Source: Kalaharituber pfeilii
Taxonomy: Eukaryota; Ascomycota; Pezizomycetes; Pezizales; Pezizaceae
Length of the DNA stretch: 64,000 nucleotides
Reading direction: 5' to 3'
Assembly (NCBI GenBank): GCA_015179045.1
Contig: WHUZ01000001.1
Location: 2,356,001-2,420,000, forward strand
Both the position numbers and the translations under genes were made by a program. Below the pieces are notes generated by a model. The model worked only from the letters and a program-made list of their open reading frames with translations, was not told the DNA's origin and searched no databases. Positions within the stretch are counted from its first letter, which is position 1; each line of letters starts with the position of its first letter. Below are positions 1 through 12,500 of the stretch, piece after piece.

Positions 1-28
1 TCTCTCTACTGACAAAGCTTTATATCAG

Positions 29-720
29 ACCAGCACCATTGACAGAAGAAGAACGGCTTCTCAAAGAAGTTCGAGACCTTGAAGCAGAGGCTTCCCGCGG
101 CACTAGCGCACGCAAATCTCATGTCTCTTCCGGCATCTCGTTCCCATTGTCACCAGAGGCTGAATTTGCATTAAAAACTCTCTCCTCAGCCACTGCCCAT
201 AATCTTGTCCAGTTATATATTGATACAGAGAAAGAAACCCTTGAGCTCGAACGTTGCGAGTCTGTGAATGCTCCATCCCTGGCACAGGCTATCTCTGATT
301 CATCACCCCGTTACTCTTTCTTTGTATTCCATCGTATGCTTCTCTCCTTCGCTTCCCTAAGAAACTACGGTGCTAAGAAGATTATACAGACACGTATGAG
401 GACCAGGAGTCCTCACCAATAGTATTTATCTATACTTGCCCCCCTTCTTCTAAGATAAAAGAGCGTATGGTATATGCATCCTCTCGATCATCTATCATCA
501 GCGTAGCGGAAAATGCTGGACTGATAATATCTAAAAAGGTAGTATCCATTTCATCGAACCCGACCCTTTCACTCTCCTGCATCATAGATGCTGACAGTTT
601 CAACAGTTGGAGGCTGCATCACCTTCAGAGATAACACTCGAGCTGCTCATGGACGAATTCCATCCAAAGGAGCAGACAAAGACTAGCTTCTCGAGACCAA
701 AGCGGCCAGGCCGAAGGTAA
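29..720 (+). CDS. twinfilin, C-terminal ADF-H domain (5' partial)
   Basis: Actin-monomer-binding protein of the ADF/cofilin superfamily; twinfilins sequester ADP-actin and act at barbed ends of filaments. Exons read as 29-333, 390-538 and 607-720 (TAA). The first visible base of exon sequence follows an intron end (CTGAC branch point, TATATCAG acceptor), so the N-terminal ADF-H domain lies outside the window. Recognisable family stretches are GTSARKSHVSSGISFPLS in the linker, then HNLVQLYIDTEKETLEL, and after splicing HHTYEDQESSPIVFIYTCP and IKERMVYASSRSSIISVAE of the second ADF-H domain. The tail EFHPKEQTKTSFSRPKRPGR is basic, as in twinfilin C-termini that contact capping protein and phosphoinositides. 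Introns are 56 and 68 bp and splicing restores one frame throughout. Assignment is from remembered family resemblance, not a search. Confidence 0.86.
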
Positions 721-2039
721 GCAGGAGATAGATGCATTTAAAATTAAATAGAATAGCATGTACCTTGACCCAAATGGGCAGTTTAGCTATCATCTGGTGT
801 TTTTGTTTTATTTTTCCGGGGCAGAGTACAAACTCCCATCATACCCACGCAAGTACGCTTTGCATGAACTGAGTGCATTCGAATTTCTTGGCTATAGATA
901 AATTACTTAGTTAGTATTCACTACTCTAATAGGTAACCAAGTGCCAATCACGTGAAAGCCCAGAAAGGCTATTCGAATGGGGATTTTGTGGCATCAGTGG
1001 GCTTCTTTTGTCCTATGAGCAATGCTCGTAAGCATGATATACAGGTCGCAGTACTACAAGTAGATGGCAAGGAAGTGGTTAGCCCGTTGTCTCAAGATAG
1101 GAATTATGAAGTATCTTTGGCGGTTTTCTTAGTAATTAGATAGGGCCGAGTCGCCGCGATATTTTCTTTTTTTCTAAAAAAAGATAAAGCAATAATTAAA
1201 AACCTCTAGCAATTGATCATTGCTAAAAACCGAATTTCCAACTCCCAAATGATAATCGCTGGAACCGGAGCATTACATTCCATCTTATTTACTTTCAGGA
1301 TGCTGGACAACCCTCCTCGCCGGCTCAGGATCGAGCCGCGGTCCTCCATCCTATACCTCTCCATAGCGCTTGTGATTACCTCTGTAACTAGAGACAAACA
1401 GCATTCCAGTTCAACCGAGGCCTGGCACAGTTTGAAAGGTTTAAAAATCCACTACCTCTTGGACCATTCGTGGCGCAACATACCTGCCTAATTTGGCAGG
1501 CTGGCTACCATGCTGCTGTCACTCTTGGCATCTAATGCCTTATCGATAAGCATGGAATCGACTTGCGCCCCACATTGCGAGCTGAAGCTCACAAGCTCAG
1601 TCCGCTTACCCTATTTGTTAGGAAATGGAGCTCATCTGCATTTGACGCGTAATGAAGTGGCGCCACTTGCGTTTCATTAACTGAAGGTGCCACTGACAGT
1701 TTAGTTGCAAGATCTGGCAGAATTGCATCTCAGCACCCGCAATAACGTAGTAAACGTCAAGACGATTGCCAGTGCGCAGCCATTGGCTGAAATCAAGGGA
1801 CGCTCAATTCGCTCCCTCAAGCCTGCCCTGAGCCCTAAGGAGGTCTCGTGCCGTTTTTGAGGCGACTTTCGTAGGCATGATGGAGAAGGATCATCCTCCT
1901 CTTCATTATGATTATCCTGAGCCTATGATATTGTATATTTAACAGCGAAGCTATACTAACTAGTTACTAGTGCCTCCCTATCCCTCCCACCCCCGTTGAT
2001 ACCAGCCCAGCGCCTCCCTATAGAACCAAAGGCCCCACG
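721..2039. other. intergenic, no gene recognised
   Basis: Stretch between twinfilin and the next repeat. Short ORFs here have no recognisable motif and no splice logic. It contains one tRNA-like repeat (listed separately); nothing else is seen. Confidence 0.6.
1297..1390 (-). repeat. SINE-like repeat, copy 1 (degenerate B box)
   Basis: About 90 bp related to 56653-56745 in the same orientation. Shared blocks include ATGCTGGACAACCCT and TACCTCTC plus the region around the reversed B box. In this copy the B-box core reads GGATCGAGCC on the plus strand, degenerate relative to the clean T-arm of the other copy. A tRNA-derived SINE read on the minus strand is the simplest explanation. No tail or target duplication was identified. 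Confidence 0.5.
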
Positions 2040-2041
2040 TA

Positions 2042-2404
2042 TTGGTGCCGGAAGTTAAGAACAGACATGTTGTACCGTTTCTGACAGCCCATCATTAGCC
2101 TCCTTTGGCTAGTACTGGGCCTAATTTACACTACAGTAAGCAGCCCTCTAACTTAAATAGGCACTTTTGCCTTGGCATTTGTTGCTTGGCAAGTTTTGCC
2201 CCATATATATAACATAGGCTCCAAAAAGCCCGAAGCTTGGCGTTTATCAGCTTCCCTCAAATAGAAAAATGGAAATCACGGATTTGTTCAGCACTCGAAA
2301 AGCAACAAATCTATGATATCATTAAAATCAGATCTGATTTGGAGGAGCTGATTGAGTTGGAAAATTTTGGCGGGTGGACATGTTGGTTCTTAACTTCTGG
2401 CACA
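2042..2404. mobile_element. MITE-like inverted-repeat element, copy 1
   Basis: The left end GTGCCGGAAGTTAAGAACAG and the right end (2379-2403, TTCTTAACTTCTGGCAC) are inverted repeats of about 25 bp with few mismatches. TA dinucleotides flank both ends (2040-2041 and 2405-2406), which suits a Tc1/mariner/pogo-type target duplication. There is no transposase ORF, so it is non-autonomous. A related copy lies in opposite orientation at 18878-19190, sharing AGCCTCCTTTGGCTAGTAC and TTGTTCAGCACTCGAAAAGC. Confidence 0.72.
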
Positions 2405-2644
2405 TACGTAAGGTCCAGCTCATTGATGGCTGCTTGGATGAGTGATTACATAGCTGGAGAATTGAGAGGGGAAACGAGGCCAGGGTGACAGTCCTGATTG
2501 AGTTCAATTTATACTCTGCTGAACTTGCGAAAGTTTCAAGTCTGTAACTGTTCACCATCAGATCAACAGTTTCGTCTTCTGATCAGTTGCGTGAGCTTCC
2601 TTGACCCAAACTACCAGCAAAGGCAGCCGGACACCCAATCAGCT

Positions 2645-5090
2645 ATGTCTTCAGGTAATGTGTTTATCGTGTTACGTCTCATCTTGGGCTTCTTGTGCTA
2701 ATACCTCTAAAGGCCCGATCGCAAAGCACTTTATTAACGACCCGGAAAAGCTTGTCTCGTCTGCCCTCAAGTCGATTCCACTATTGAATCCTACTGTGGG
2801 AGTTGATCATGCTAATAAGGGTACACAATCATTTCAATCTCTGTGCATTTTATATCTAACTTAGTTGTTGCCAGTCGTTTACCGCAAGCACTATGATCCA
2901 GAGTCGCCAAAGAAGGTATCAATTGTGTCAGGAGGGGGTAAGTCATGAAGAGTCCTGTCATATCAATGGCGTGAACAACGGCTGAAGCCTCGTTTTAGGA
3001 GCTGGACATGAGCCTAGTTTCATCTCGTAAGGATCTTCTGGTGGCTCTGCTTGTCAACCACAGCTGAATTCGAGCTTTAATAGGTTTGTTGGAGCTGGGA
3101 TGCTGGATGCTGCAGTTTCGGGGACAATATTTGCATCTCCCTCTCCTTCACAGATCTATGCTGCCCTCAGAGATATAGACCAAAGAGCTAAGATGAGGAA
3201 ATCCTGTGGAGAAGGCCACTCAATTCTAATGATCCTCATGAACTACACAGGTGCGTCGAAGGCAATTATATGGATTCAGACTAGGATATCTTACTCATGC
3301 CCTATTTGGAGGTACAGGAGACGTTATGAACTTTGGGCTAGCTGCTGAAAAGGCCAGTGCAGCAGGTGTGAAAGTTGATTTGGTGAGGCATGCCCTTGAA
3401 TTTTTCCTATTTAGTAGGGTGAGATATTTGGGACTAATCACCTTTTTTACTACGAAGGTGGTTGTGAACGATGATGTTGGTGTTGGTCGTACGAAAGGTG
3501 GAAAGGTTGGAAGAAGAGGAATCGCTGGAACTGTCTTAATCCACAAAATTGCAGGCCACATGGCTGAAAGAGGGTAAGCCACCCATCCTATGCAAAGGAA
3601 TGAAAGCTGATAACTTTCTTAGCTGTCGGCACGCGGAGATAAAACAAATGGCAGAGCTTGCTGTCTCCAATTTGGTTTCTGTTGGGGCATCCTTGTCGCA
3701 TGTTCACGTGCCTGGCCATGATGAGTTTCACGATACCCTTCAGTCCAATGAGATTGAGATTGGCATGGGAATTCACAATGAACCTGGCTACAAGAGATTA
3801 CCAATGCCGGATTTGCCGGAGTTAGTAACACTGCTCTTAGGCCAGCTCTTGAGTGAAGAAGATCCGAACAGGGCCTTTTTGGGTAAGATCAACAAAAATG
3901 ACGAATTCGTGCTCATGATCAACAACCTTGGCGGTGTAAGTTCATTGGAACTTGGTGGAATCACAACAGAGGTAGTAGAACAGCTAGGTGAGTTCCTGGT
4001 CTCCACCCAGATAGTAACGGCGGCTAACGTTGACAAGGTGCCAATTACTGTATCAAGCCAAAACGAGTATATAGCGGAACGTTCATGACGTCTCTGAACG
4101 GAAATGGAGTCAGCATTTCCCTCCTGAGAATTGCTGATGCCAGGTTATTGGAGTTCTTGGACGGTGAAACGCAAACACTAGGGTCGCCAAGTCCAATGCA
4201 CTTCCACAACTGGTATCAAGTTGATCCTGCACCTGAATTTTATGAGAAGAGCAAGGAAAATTCCTCTGTAAATTACAATAGATCAGGTTTAACAAGTAAG
4301 ATGGTCAATCCTAGTTATCATGGTGCGTGCTAACTATGATATCCAGTGAATGTGGATCTCTTCATCGATGTTGTGGGCGCTGGTCTAAAGGGACTGATAG
4401 CGGCCGAGAAAGAGATTACGAAGTACGATTCCTTAGTTGGCGATGGAGACTGCGGTACTGGATTGCGACGGGGTGCTGAAGGTATGGATTTATTACTCCA
4501 ATGGTGCCTTGCGAAGCATGCTAAGATTTGCATTTTACAGCCGTCCTGACATTAATACAATCCGACACTCTTGACAATGATGCAGCGGTGGTTATGCAGA
4601 AAATAGCTGAGGCTGTTGAAAGGAGTATGGATGGTACATCTGGCGCTATATATTGGTATGGATTTGAATTGCGTGTCAAAGAAGTCAACACTAAATGTGC
4701 TACAGTATATTCCTCAATGCATTCTCTCTTGCATTGCGCAACTGCGCCCAGAACGAGGCTCGACCCATTACCGCCAGAGATTGGTACATGGCAGCACTAT
4801 CGGCTCAACAATCGCTGTCTAAATATACGCCTGCAAGACCAGGGGACCGTACCTTGATGGATGCATTGTATCCATTCCTACAAACTCTGAATGACACACA
4901 GGGTGACTTACATGCAGCAGTGGAAGCAGCACGACAAGGCGCAGAAAGTACGAGAGGCATGAAGGCTAGTTTAGGGCGTACTGTTTATGTTGGGAGTGTA
5001 GGTGATACACCCGATCCAGGTGCTATTGGAGTCTTAAGATTAGTGGAAGGATTGGGGACTGGCTTGAGGAAGAGTGGTGTAGCAAACTGA
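2645..5090 (+). CDS. dihydroxyacetone kinase (DhaK-DhaL fusion), 12 exons
   Basis: ATP-dependent phosphorylation of dihydroxyacetone (and glyceraldehyde) to the triose phosphate, a cytosolic glycerol-utilisation and detoxification step. Exons: 2645-2654, 2713-2820, 2875-2937, 2999-3026, 3084-3250, 3318-3382, 3458-3573, 3623-3987, 4038-4295, 4347-4481, 4541-4655, 4706-5090. Joined they give 604 codons plus TGA in one frame, the usual size for fungal single-chain enzymes. The DhaK half shows [51 protein letters not shown] and [11 protein letters not shown]; the last motif carries the histidine that in this family binds substrate covalently. The DhaL half shows [12 protein letters not shown], whose aspartates hold Mg-ATP, then [11 protein letters not shown]. 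All 11 introns have GT/AG ends, many with CTAAC or CTAAT branch points. Exon 1 is only 10 bp. One oddity is an insertion-like [13 protein letters not shown] just before LMILMNYTG. Confidence 0.93.
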
Positions 5091-6540
5091 GAAGAGGATG
5101 AACTTTATCAGCGAACGGAGGGTAACAACTGAGTTTGTTGAGGTCACGTGATGTATTGGTCGAAGTTTATCAGTCTTGGCCGGTGGTGCCTGCTGATCAC
5201 TCAACGCGTCTGGTGAAGATATTTTCGTGCGTAGTTGCGCCAGGTAAGGATGGCAGTCTCACTAATTGAACGGAGTGAAGGGAATTAGTGTCAGGATATG
5301 TGAGATTATTGTCCGGGCAATGTCTGGTTCTTCGAAATACAAACACAGTACTCTACGCCATCGACTTTCTTGTGATTAGCCACATGTCTGTAGGTTAACA
5401 GCTTGCAAGTCAGTCCTTGAGAGTTTCCCTTTAAGAGTCGTCTGCCAATCAGAGTAGAGTTCAGCACTGATTTGAGATTTTGTTGATAATGCATTATCTT
5501 GATAGCAGTCGTAACGCCACGGGAGATCGAATGAAATCAGGTAGTAGCGTGATTGACTAGTAGGAGAAGTGTTGGAAAGGCAGCGGCCGATGTTATGTTC
5601 AGTTGAAGTATCAAAAGTCCTTCAAGAAAAGAGTCATGAAAGTATCTGCTGCACTGCAAGCTGTTGCAAGATGAATCGCGTTCTCTTGGCTTGGGACTTC
5701 GTGCCACAGAAGGACGGAGTGGCAACAGGGCCGCTTTCTCGGCTCACACATATTCTCAGCTGACCAACTGTCTACGATAGTCAAATCAGAGTGGCCAAGA
5801 GTAAATATTTACAGCTGGTAGATCAGTGCTCCGAGTGCCCAGCGACATATTACTATTACACCTTGCTATACCAACGACCAAAATCCAACACTTACTGTCC
5901 GGTTTAACTTGGCGTCCAGTATAACTAATTTTACAGGAGTGCCCGCCAGGAGGTTAAAGAAATTAGTAAGCCAATTGAGGGGTTCAATAATATGTCTGGA
6001 GACTGGTATTCCAGTGGGATGTTCTTCTCAATCTCCCAAGATATTACAGAACTTCAAACATTGAATTCAAGATATTGAGAATACTTCAATAATATCACTA
6101 TAAGACACAGAGAGTACAAAATGAGTCTCATGATTGAGGCCTTCATCTGGTTCAGCTAATTCGTTTGTATGTAATTTGAAGTTAAAGGTGTCTAGTTTTG
6201 TTGTCTGGTCCCGTTTAACTGGGTGTCCGGTATAGCTAATCCTTTTGTATGTAAATTGAAAAAAACTGTCAAGGGTTCGTCCGGTATAGTTAGGTAAAAC
6301 AGTATTCCTGGCATGCCATACGACATCATCTGCTGGCGTTCCTGCAAACGTTGTCGCAAGATTCTTGGACAGCTGCTAAAGTACTTGGCTTGGCAAATCC
6401 TGGATGTTTTTGGTAGGAAATTGATGATAGATGTTGCTATCGTTGTAAAAAATAAAGGGAAACCGTTAGATTGGATAGTCATGCCAAGGGTTGAGAAATG
6501 CAATGTACTCGAGCACGGTGAAGCAATTTCTTTTGTCAAC
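5091..6540. other. gene-free region with scattered repeat fragments
   Basis: No coding region recognised. Two related stretches at about 5897-5932 and 6208-6243 both read approximately GT-C-GTTTAACT-GG-GTCC-GTATA-CTAAT. A third GTCCGGTATAGTTAGG sits at 6271-6287. The same wording recurs near 19797 and 19940, pointing to debris of one transposon family. Confidence 0.5.
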
Positions 6541-6710
6541 TTAATTTTACTTTTACTTTTATTTTTATTCTTTTATTTTTTATATTAATACAGGAATCGC
6601 GGCCACTCAGCATTGGCCCAATGAGGGAATGCCCCGCGCCGGATTGAACCCGGTCGCGTGCCGTGATCGTTGCCATGCTGATGGTGTGGGTGTCAAAATA
6701 GTGATCTCTT
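6541..6710 (-). repeat. tRNA-derived SINE relic with A-rich tail
   Basis: Read on the minus strand, a head at about 6710-6600 contains the B-box-like GGGTTCAATCC inside CGACCGGGTTCAATCCGGCG. It is followed by an A-rich 3' tail (plus strand 6541-6588, repeated TTTTA/TTTTTA units). Head with Pol III B box followed by an A-rich tail is the SINE layout. The T-loop is one base short of a functional tRNA arm and no good A box was found, so it is not a tRNA gene. Confidence 0.55.
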
Positions 6711-6712
6711 TC

Positions 6713-6892
6713 ATTTCTCTTGTATGCATACAAATCGAACACAACTTTCATATAGTCCCTCCTATTTGCTACTACCTCTTTCCCACATTGTGTAATTATT
6801 TGCATTGCCTTTGCGTGTTAATTACAGTCTTTTGTAGGGCTAGCAAAAAAATTTTTACTATCTATAATGGCAGCACCAGCAGTCTAGCAGTC

Positions 6893-6937
<45 letters not shown>

Positions 6938-9546
6938 TCCGTATCAGCAGTAGTACTAGTACAAGTAGCAACATACTTCATTGACTCGCTTAGATATATT
7001 TGAAAGTCCTCTATCTATTTCGTATGTCAGTATATGTCACTAATGGAGTTTGGATATCGTGCTCCATTAAAACGAATTTTTTCATCGATGAGCAAACACA
7101 GTAACACAGCACAGCGAGGGACTAGACTAGCGAGAAGAAACACCATTACTATTTGGAATAGTAGTCGGCTCGCGCATATTTTTTCATTTCGTTTTGCCAC
7201 ACGTACAATAAATTGCGGTACCCAGGCGATTGATCAGCTATACAATTTATACGTACGGAGATTAGTCCAAATGGAGCTTTACTTCCATAGCATAACGTAC
7301 CTTAACGTACCTGATGACATACCCCACCTCCCGCAAGATATATCATAACCAGAACCATGCTATATCATTGAGATGGTTTCTGATCGCCAAATTCGAAAGC
7401 ACATATTAGCGGTACAGGATTACTGCAGGTGGAAAGCAAAGAGGGTCCATATCATGAAAACTCTGATCTGCTTTTATTGCAAAACCAAAGCATCTCCCCT
7501 AGACCCTCCATGCTCCCAATTCCAGAAGGCTTCCAGACTCTAATCAGGAGGGAGCATGAGATCAGGCAGATGGCTAGAGATCAGCCTGTGATTGCTGTAA
7601 TATAAAGTCCGATACAGCAATAAGGTTTATATCATCCCCCGAGATAGGTGCATTGAAGACTAGGCTCCTAGATCGACTGCTGATCATTCCCCATTCTATG
7701 TCCTAATTAGGTAGGAGTGTCGCATGGCCCAGAAACCCCCACTCTGTTACATGGCAAATGCAGAGAAAGTTTCTTCTTGACAAAATGTAACAAGAATATC
7801 TACGCGAAAATTAGAGGTGTCAAGATCTGATTCGGCACTTACAAATTCGATCAGAGCATTTATAAGATCAGCACTCCAGCATCCCAGAATGTTAAACTCA
7901 CACTCTAGTCTGATCTTTGAATCCCTAAAACAAGTCAAAAAGCTTCATATCAACACTAATGTTTTATCTTCACTATTCACTGATACCTCAACTTATAATT
8001 TTATATCTGCTACTCGTTACATGGATCATGAATCTAGAAGTAAGTTGATAAGTCTCCTGCGTTGGAAGAATCGACGGCTTCATATGCTATGATCCATCAG
8101 AACTCGCAGCACTGCTGCATGTCTGCAAGTTACATACTTGCTCGCCGGCTATTTTGAAGAAAAACATCATTTCTTTGCACTTCCAAATCGAGGAAGTACA
8201 GTAACGGACGCTGGTTACCTCTTGGTTGTGGGTATAGTGAGAAAAGTCTTAGAGAGAGCATCTCACTGTGTGTAACGGAGTCATGTGTTACCAACGTGGT
8301 TAAATCATCGAAATACATATTTATGAATTCTACTACATTAGCTTTAATCTAGCGGATAAGGCTATATTATCCCTATTGTGATTAATTCACCTGAACCCGA
8401 CTTTTTCGTGCAAATGCAACGATAGGGCAAAGAGACAGTCGAAGCTAGGCTATGTATGTCTAACTTTCGAACTGTATTTGTACTCTTCCTCTCCGTTAGT
8501 TCCCACATGCCATCTTTCGCTCTGTTTTCAGATGCGTTAGCCCTTTCGGTTTGATCGGCGTATTCAATGTTGACTATAATGAATTCGTTAAACCTAATCT
8601 TCCGCACACTTACAAGTTCAGCACCACTGAGATTGATATTTCTAGATAAATTTGAAATCTTCTATCAATCTACGCTAATTACAAGGTTCCAGCTACTCTG
8701 GGTGTTGAGATTCTGATGATAATGGACTTCTAGTATACCTGAAGCAGTGCAGGTGCACCTGCAATTTGAGGACAAGTGTATTTGGCATGCACTATGGGAA
8801 ATTCTTCAAAAATCATCTTCTCAATTCACTAGCTATTGGACTCAGCAATTGCCATGGGCGCCAGCATAGTACGTCTTATATTAGGTCCTAGACTGAAGAG
8901 ATATAAAATATGAGATTTAACTAGGACGGTATTCTCGGCAAACGGCCTGCATAAACCATATCCCGAATTCGCCCAAATCAGAAATGCTTCGTTAGCATAG
9001 CCTCATAGCTATGCTGCCAGCAATTTACTTATCGAAAATCAAGCCCTCTGTTTATGAGAAAAAGCACACTGAATCTATTATCTCCTCAAAACCATCGTAC
9101 CTGGTCATTCTTGATTTGTATGATGTACTTGAGAACCCTTCTACAATTATTGGTACAACTATACTGGCAGCTTGTTCACACAATTTTAATAGGTGGCTGT
9201 GGAGGCGAACTTTACAACAGCACTCGCTGGCCCGTGGACCAACAATGCCGTAACTTGAGGACCAACGCGTTTGTAAGGGAATAGCAAGGCTAAAGAAAAG
9301 TGGATACGTCTTTTAAGATTAAATTGCAAATGATAAAAAATACTTTTTAATTATAGACTAGTCCCCAGATTAGTTCTATAAGGTCATGTGAGTGGAGTTT
9401 CCAAAAGCCCGAATGTTGTAAGTCATGTCAAATCATGGCCATCATCTTTGGAGTACAGGCCTTTCGCGTTAGTGGTAAGCCACAACCTCCGCTTCATTGC
9501 TTTCCTTTTGAAAGTATCAAAATATGCTACCAGTGTGAATTAATCT
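6713..9546. other. intergenic, nothing recognised except a CAG tract
   Basis: Only short unassignable ORFs. The (CAG)n microsatellite at 6894-6935 is listed separately. I see no conserved protein motif on either strand. Confidence 0.55.
6894..6935. repeat. (CAG)14 microsatellite
   Basis: Fourteen uninterrupted CAG units, flanked by further scattered CAG and GTAGCAG-like triplets up to about 6970. It falls within an unassigned ORF (Ala in that frame) but nothing suggests it is coding. Confidence 0.95.
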
Positions 9547-9598
9547 CGCCATAGCCCACAGGGGCGGCATGCGAGTGATGATATAAAAAAAAAAAAAT
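9547..9598 (+). repeat. dispersed repeat 3' end with A-rich tail
   Basis: CATAGCCCACAGG, then GGCGGCATGCGAGTGATGAT followed by an A run. Nearly the same wording begins the A-rich segments at 38469 (plus) and around 44715 (minus). A conserved end followed by a variable A-rich tail suggests the 3' terminus of a SINE or LINE family. Confidence 0.5.
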
Positions 9599-12500
9599 AG
9601 CAGTGTGATTTCAATCGACTCTCACTGGAGTAGGTAAAATCGAAGTTCAGTGGCAAGAGGAAAAAGAATCTGGATTTAGGACTTCAGGATATCGGTTTAA
9701 TTATTCCTTCAAGTTGTCACGCCGCTTATCATTTACGAGAGCAGGGTACGCTACAGTTGGTATTCCAATTGACCTCACAGATTTTCAAGGTATGGAAGCT
9801 CGAGACGAAGGTTCATATATATTCCATATGCCACACATGTATGGACATAAAATAACACCTCTTATGCAGCTTGGAACACACTCACTTGAATAAGCCCATA
9901 CCTACAGTCTTAAATAATATGCACAGAAGGGCTAGAAAGGCGGAGCAGGCCTCGTATCTTTATCAGACAGGACAATGTGTGAACGAAGTACTTGTCTCGT
10001 TGGTGCAAAAGCGGCTATCATTCTTTACACTGGTTGTATTATTCTTAGCCAAAGGTACACGCTCCTCCTTCTGGAAGTAGATGCATATGATACATAAACT
10101 AGCAGTACTGTAGATATTAACAGGTAAGTTTATGCTGTAACTCCTCGAGCTGCCAAGAACGACTAAACCGGAAGAAGTGAAAGTTGGGTAACGTCCGAAT
10201 AAGGTAAACATTGGAAAAGGCATACGACAACGCTCAGGAAGCTGGTAAAGGGACAGAAGTTACCAGGAGGGTTAAAATAAAGCCAGAATAACCACATAAA
10301 TGTAGATATAGCAGAGCTCCCAAGATTACTGAGAGAGCGAATAAATCTTTTCTTCCCACATAAAGCATTTTATATACTCCTTATGTGCATGAGCCCTGCA
10401 GTTTGAGCATTCACGTGCGCCAATTGGTATCACCTACCTCGTCCAGTTATAAAAGGACTTTAAAAAACACCATGTATATGACATGACGAGCTCCTCAGGT
10501 ACGTATACTACTCATGAATCTCACATTATTAGGCGGACTTTGCAACGTCTGGGTAAAGTGTTTTGGGTAGTTATTAATCACAGTTGCTCTAGCGACCAAT
10601 TGTTTGTGGCTGGTGTAGCAGGCAAAGTTCGATTAAATAACTGAACTTTGCTGCCCCATCCGAGAAAATTTTGTTCTCAACACCGGGCATGTTTTATCAC
10701 TTGGGAAAGCTATTATGTCTTCTCGAGACCCTTCCCAATCATCTGAGACTCTTATTCCTCTGAACCATCCACATGGGCAACCATGAATGGTTACTCTATT
10801 GGGCCAATCTTCATCCTCTGAAGCTTTACACACTCAATTAAAAGAGCAAGAAAAAAAATTCAATTGGCCCATTGATGTGTTGAGAATCAAGCAGAGCATC
10901 AGCCTGGGCAAAAAGAAAGCTCTGAGAGAGGTTAAGATTCTCAGTAGAGATGCGGTGGAATGCAGAAAAATAGCCGCAAAAGAAGTCTCAAAAGTGCTGC
11001 AAAATCTAAGCATGTTTCTTCGTTAGTATCATTACTAATGCTATTTTTGAAGTTAACCGAATAGCTTTACTCGCTACATTGCAAAATCCGCCTATATCTT
11101 CTCAAGAGGAGCCCAGCTCCTCGTAATTCACTGAGAAAGCGAACAGGATCAGCCTAGTCTTGCGGTAGGGCGTGCGAACTGTAGAATACAACGCACATGG
11201 TACAGGGTTACAATGTTGTTCTTACTGGAAGCTAGTAGGTTAAGGGGTACTGTATTTTTTTACCTTTCCTAATAATTTAGTGCTCTTTTCTGCTTTTTTA
11301 AAAAATTTTCTCCGTGGCATTAGCTACTGGACTGGATCTAAATTGTCCGAACCAACAGCTTTCAAGGATGCTTGATCGACGTCGGCGACCGTTGATCCAT
11401 AGACACATCTGTTGCTTCGCACTGAATTGTCGATTTAATATTAATCGCGAGCGCGCTTGTTGCGTTTAAGGATTGCCACAGACGCCTAATTAAATTTGCA
11501 ATTGTAGCGCAATGCTGGTGCAGTTAACATAGCTAACAAATATATGAAGTACACATGTATGCGACCAATGCTCGTATGCACGCCAGCGTAGTTGCTTTAC
11601 TGACGAAGCCACTATGCACTCATAGTCGGGAAAGGTAGAATCACGCCTCTCATGTATATATGGGAGTATAGCAGGGGGAGCTCGCTTCTGACGCAATCTA
11701 GATTGGATAAGGTAAGTACGCATCGTGTTCGTGTCTTGTATGTTGTATACGCTTGGAAGTTTACTATGTAAGACACGGTGTGCTTATGACAATGTATCTT
11801 GTAGGAAGTCTTGAATAGTTAAAAGCAGTCATTAGTGATGCGCGGACTCTGGTTACGAGACTAATGCGCGGACACTAGATCGTACTAAACCCGCATGCAT
11901 AATTTGTTTTCAAATACTTGGTGTTTACTATGTATGTGACGTCGAGATATTCGCATAGTGAACAGTCCTGATCCGAGACACGAGCCAACACTGAGCAAGC
12001 ATCACTAAGGTAGCAAAACGTGCTAGGGTGTTATATCTTCCCCCATCCTCTCTTGTATCATTATTACCATGATCAAAATTCAAAGATAGTCACAGGTTGT
12101 TACAGGGTATCTTCCGATCTACGAAGATGCACGCGACTATTGTCTCGGCGCCCGGACACTTCGCGGTGTTAGCCGATCACCAGATGGGGTAGTTGTCCAG
12201 TTTTGTACATGGCCTGGATTATGTAATAGATGAGACGAGCAAAGTTGTACTTGTTGAAAAAACATCATTCCTCATTCACACAATAATCTCATGCGACTTC
12301 ATGGGCTCTGTAGTCTCATATTTCAGATAATGGGACAACATGCCTGTTCGAATATCATCAGCTCTGATGAGGCCCATGGCATAGTTTAATGCTTGGCAAG
12401 GTCGGTAATTCAACAGGGAGATATGCTGTATCTAGGTCCTACTATGTGATAATTCTGAATCTATCATGTTGCTGATAGCACCTGAACCTCCTTGCTTGAT

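Noticed and set aside
6600..6710. tRNA gene on the minus strand
   Set aside because: The T-loop is one base short, no anticodon arm or paired acceptor stem can be drawn, and an A-rich tail follows, so a SINE relic fits better.
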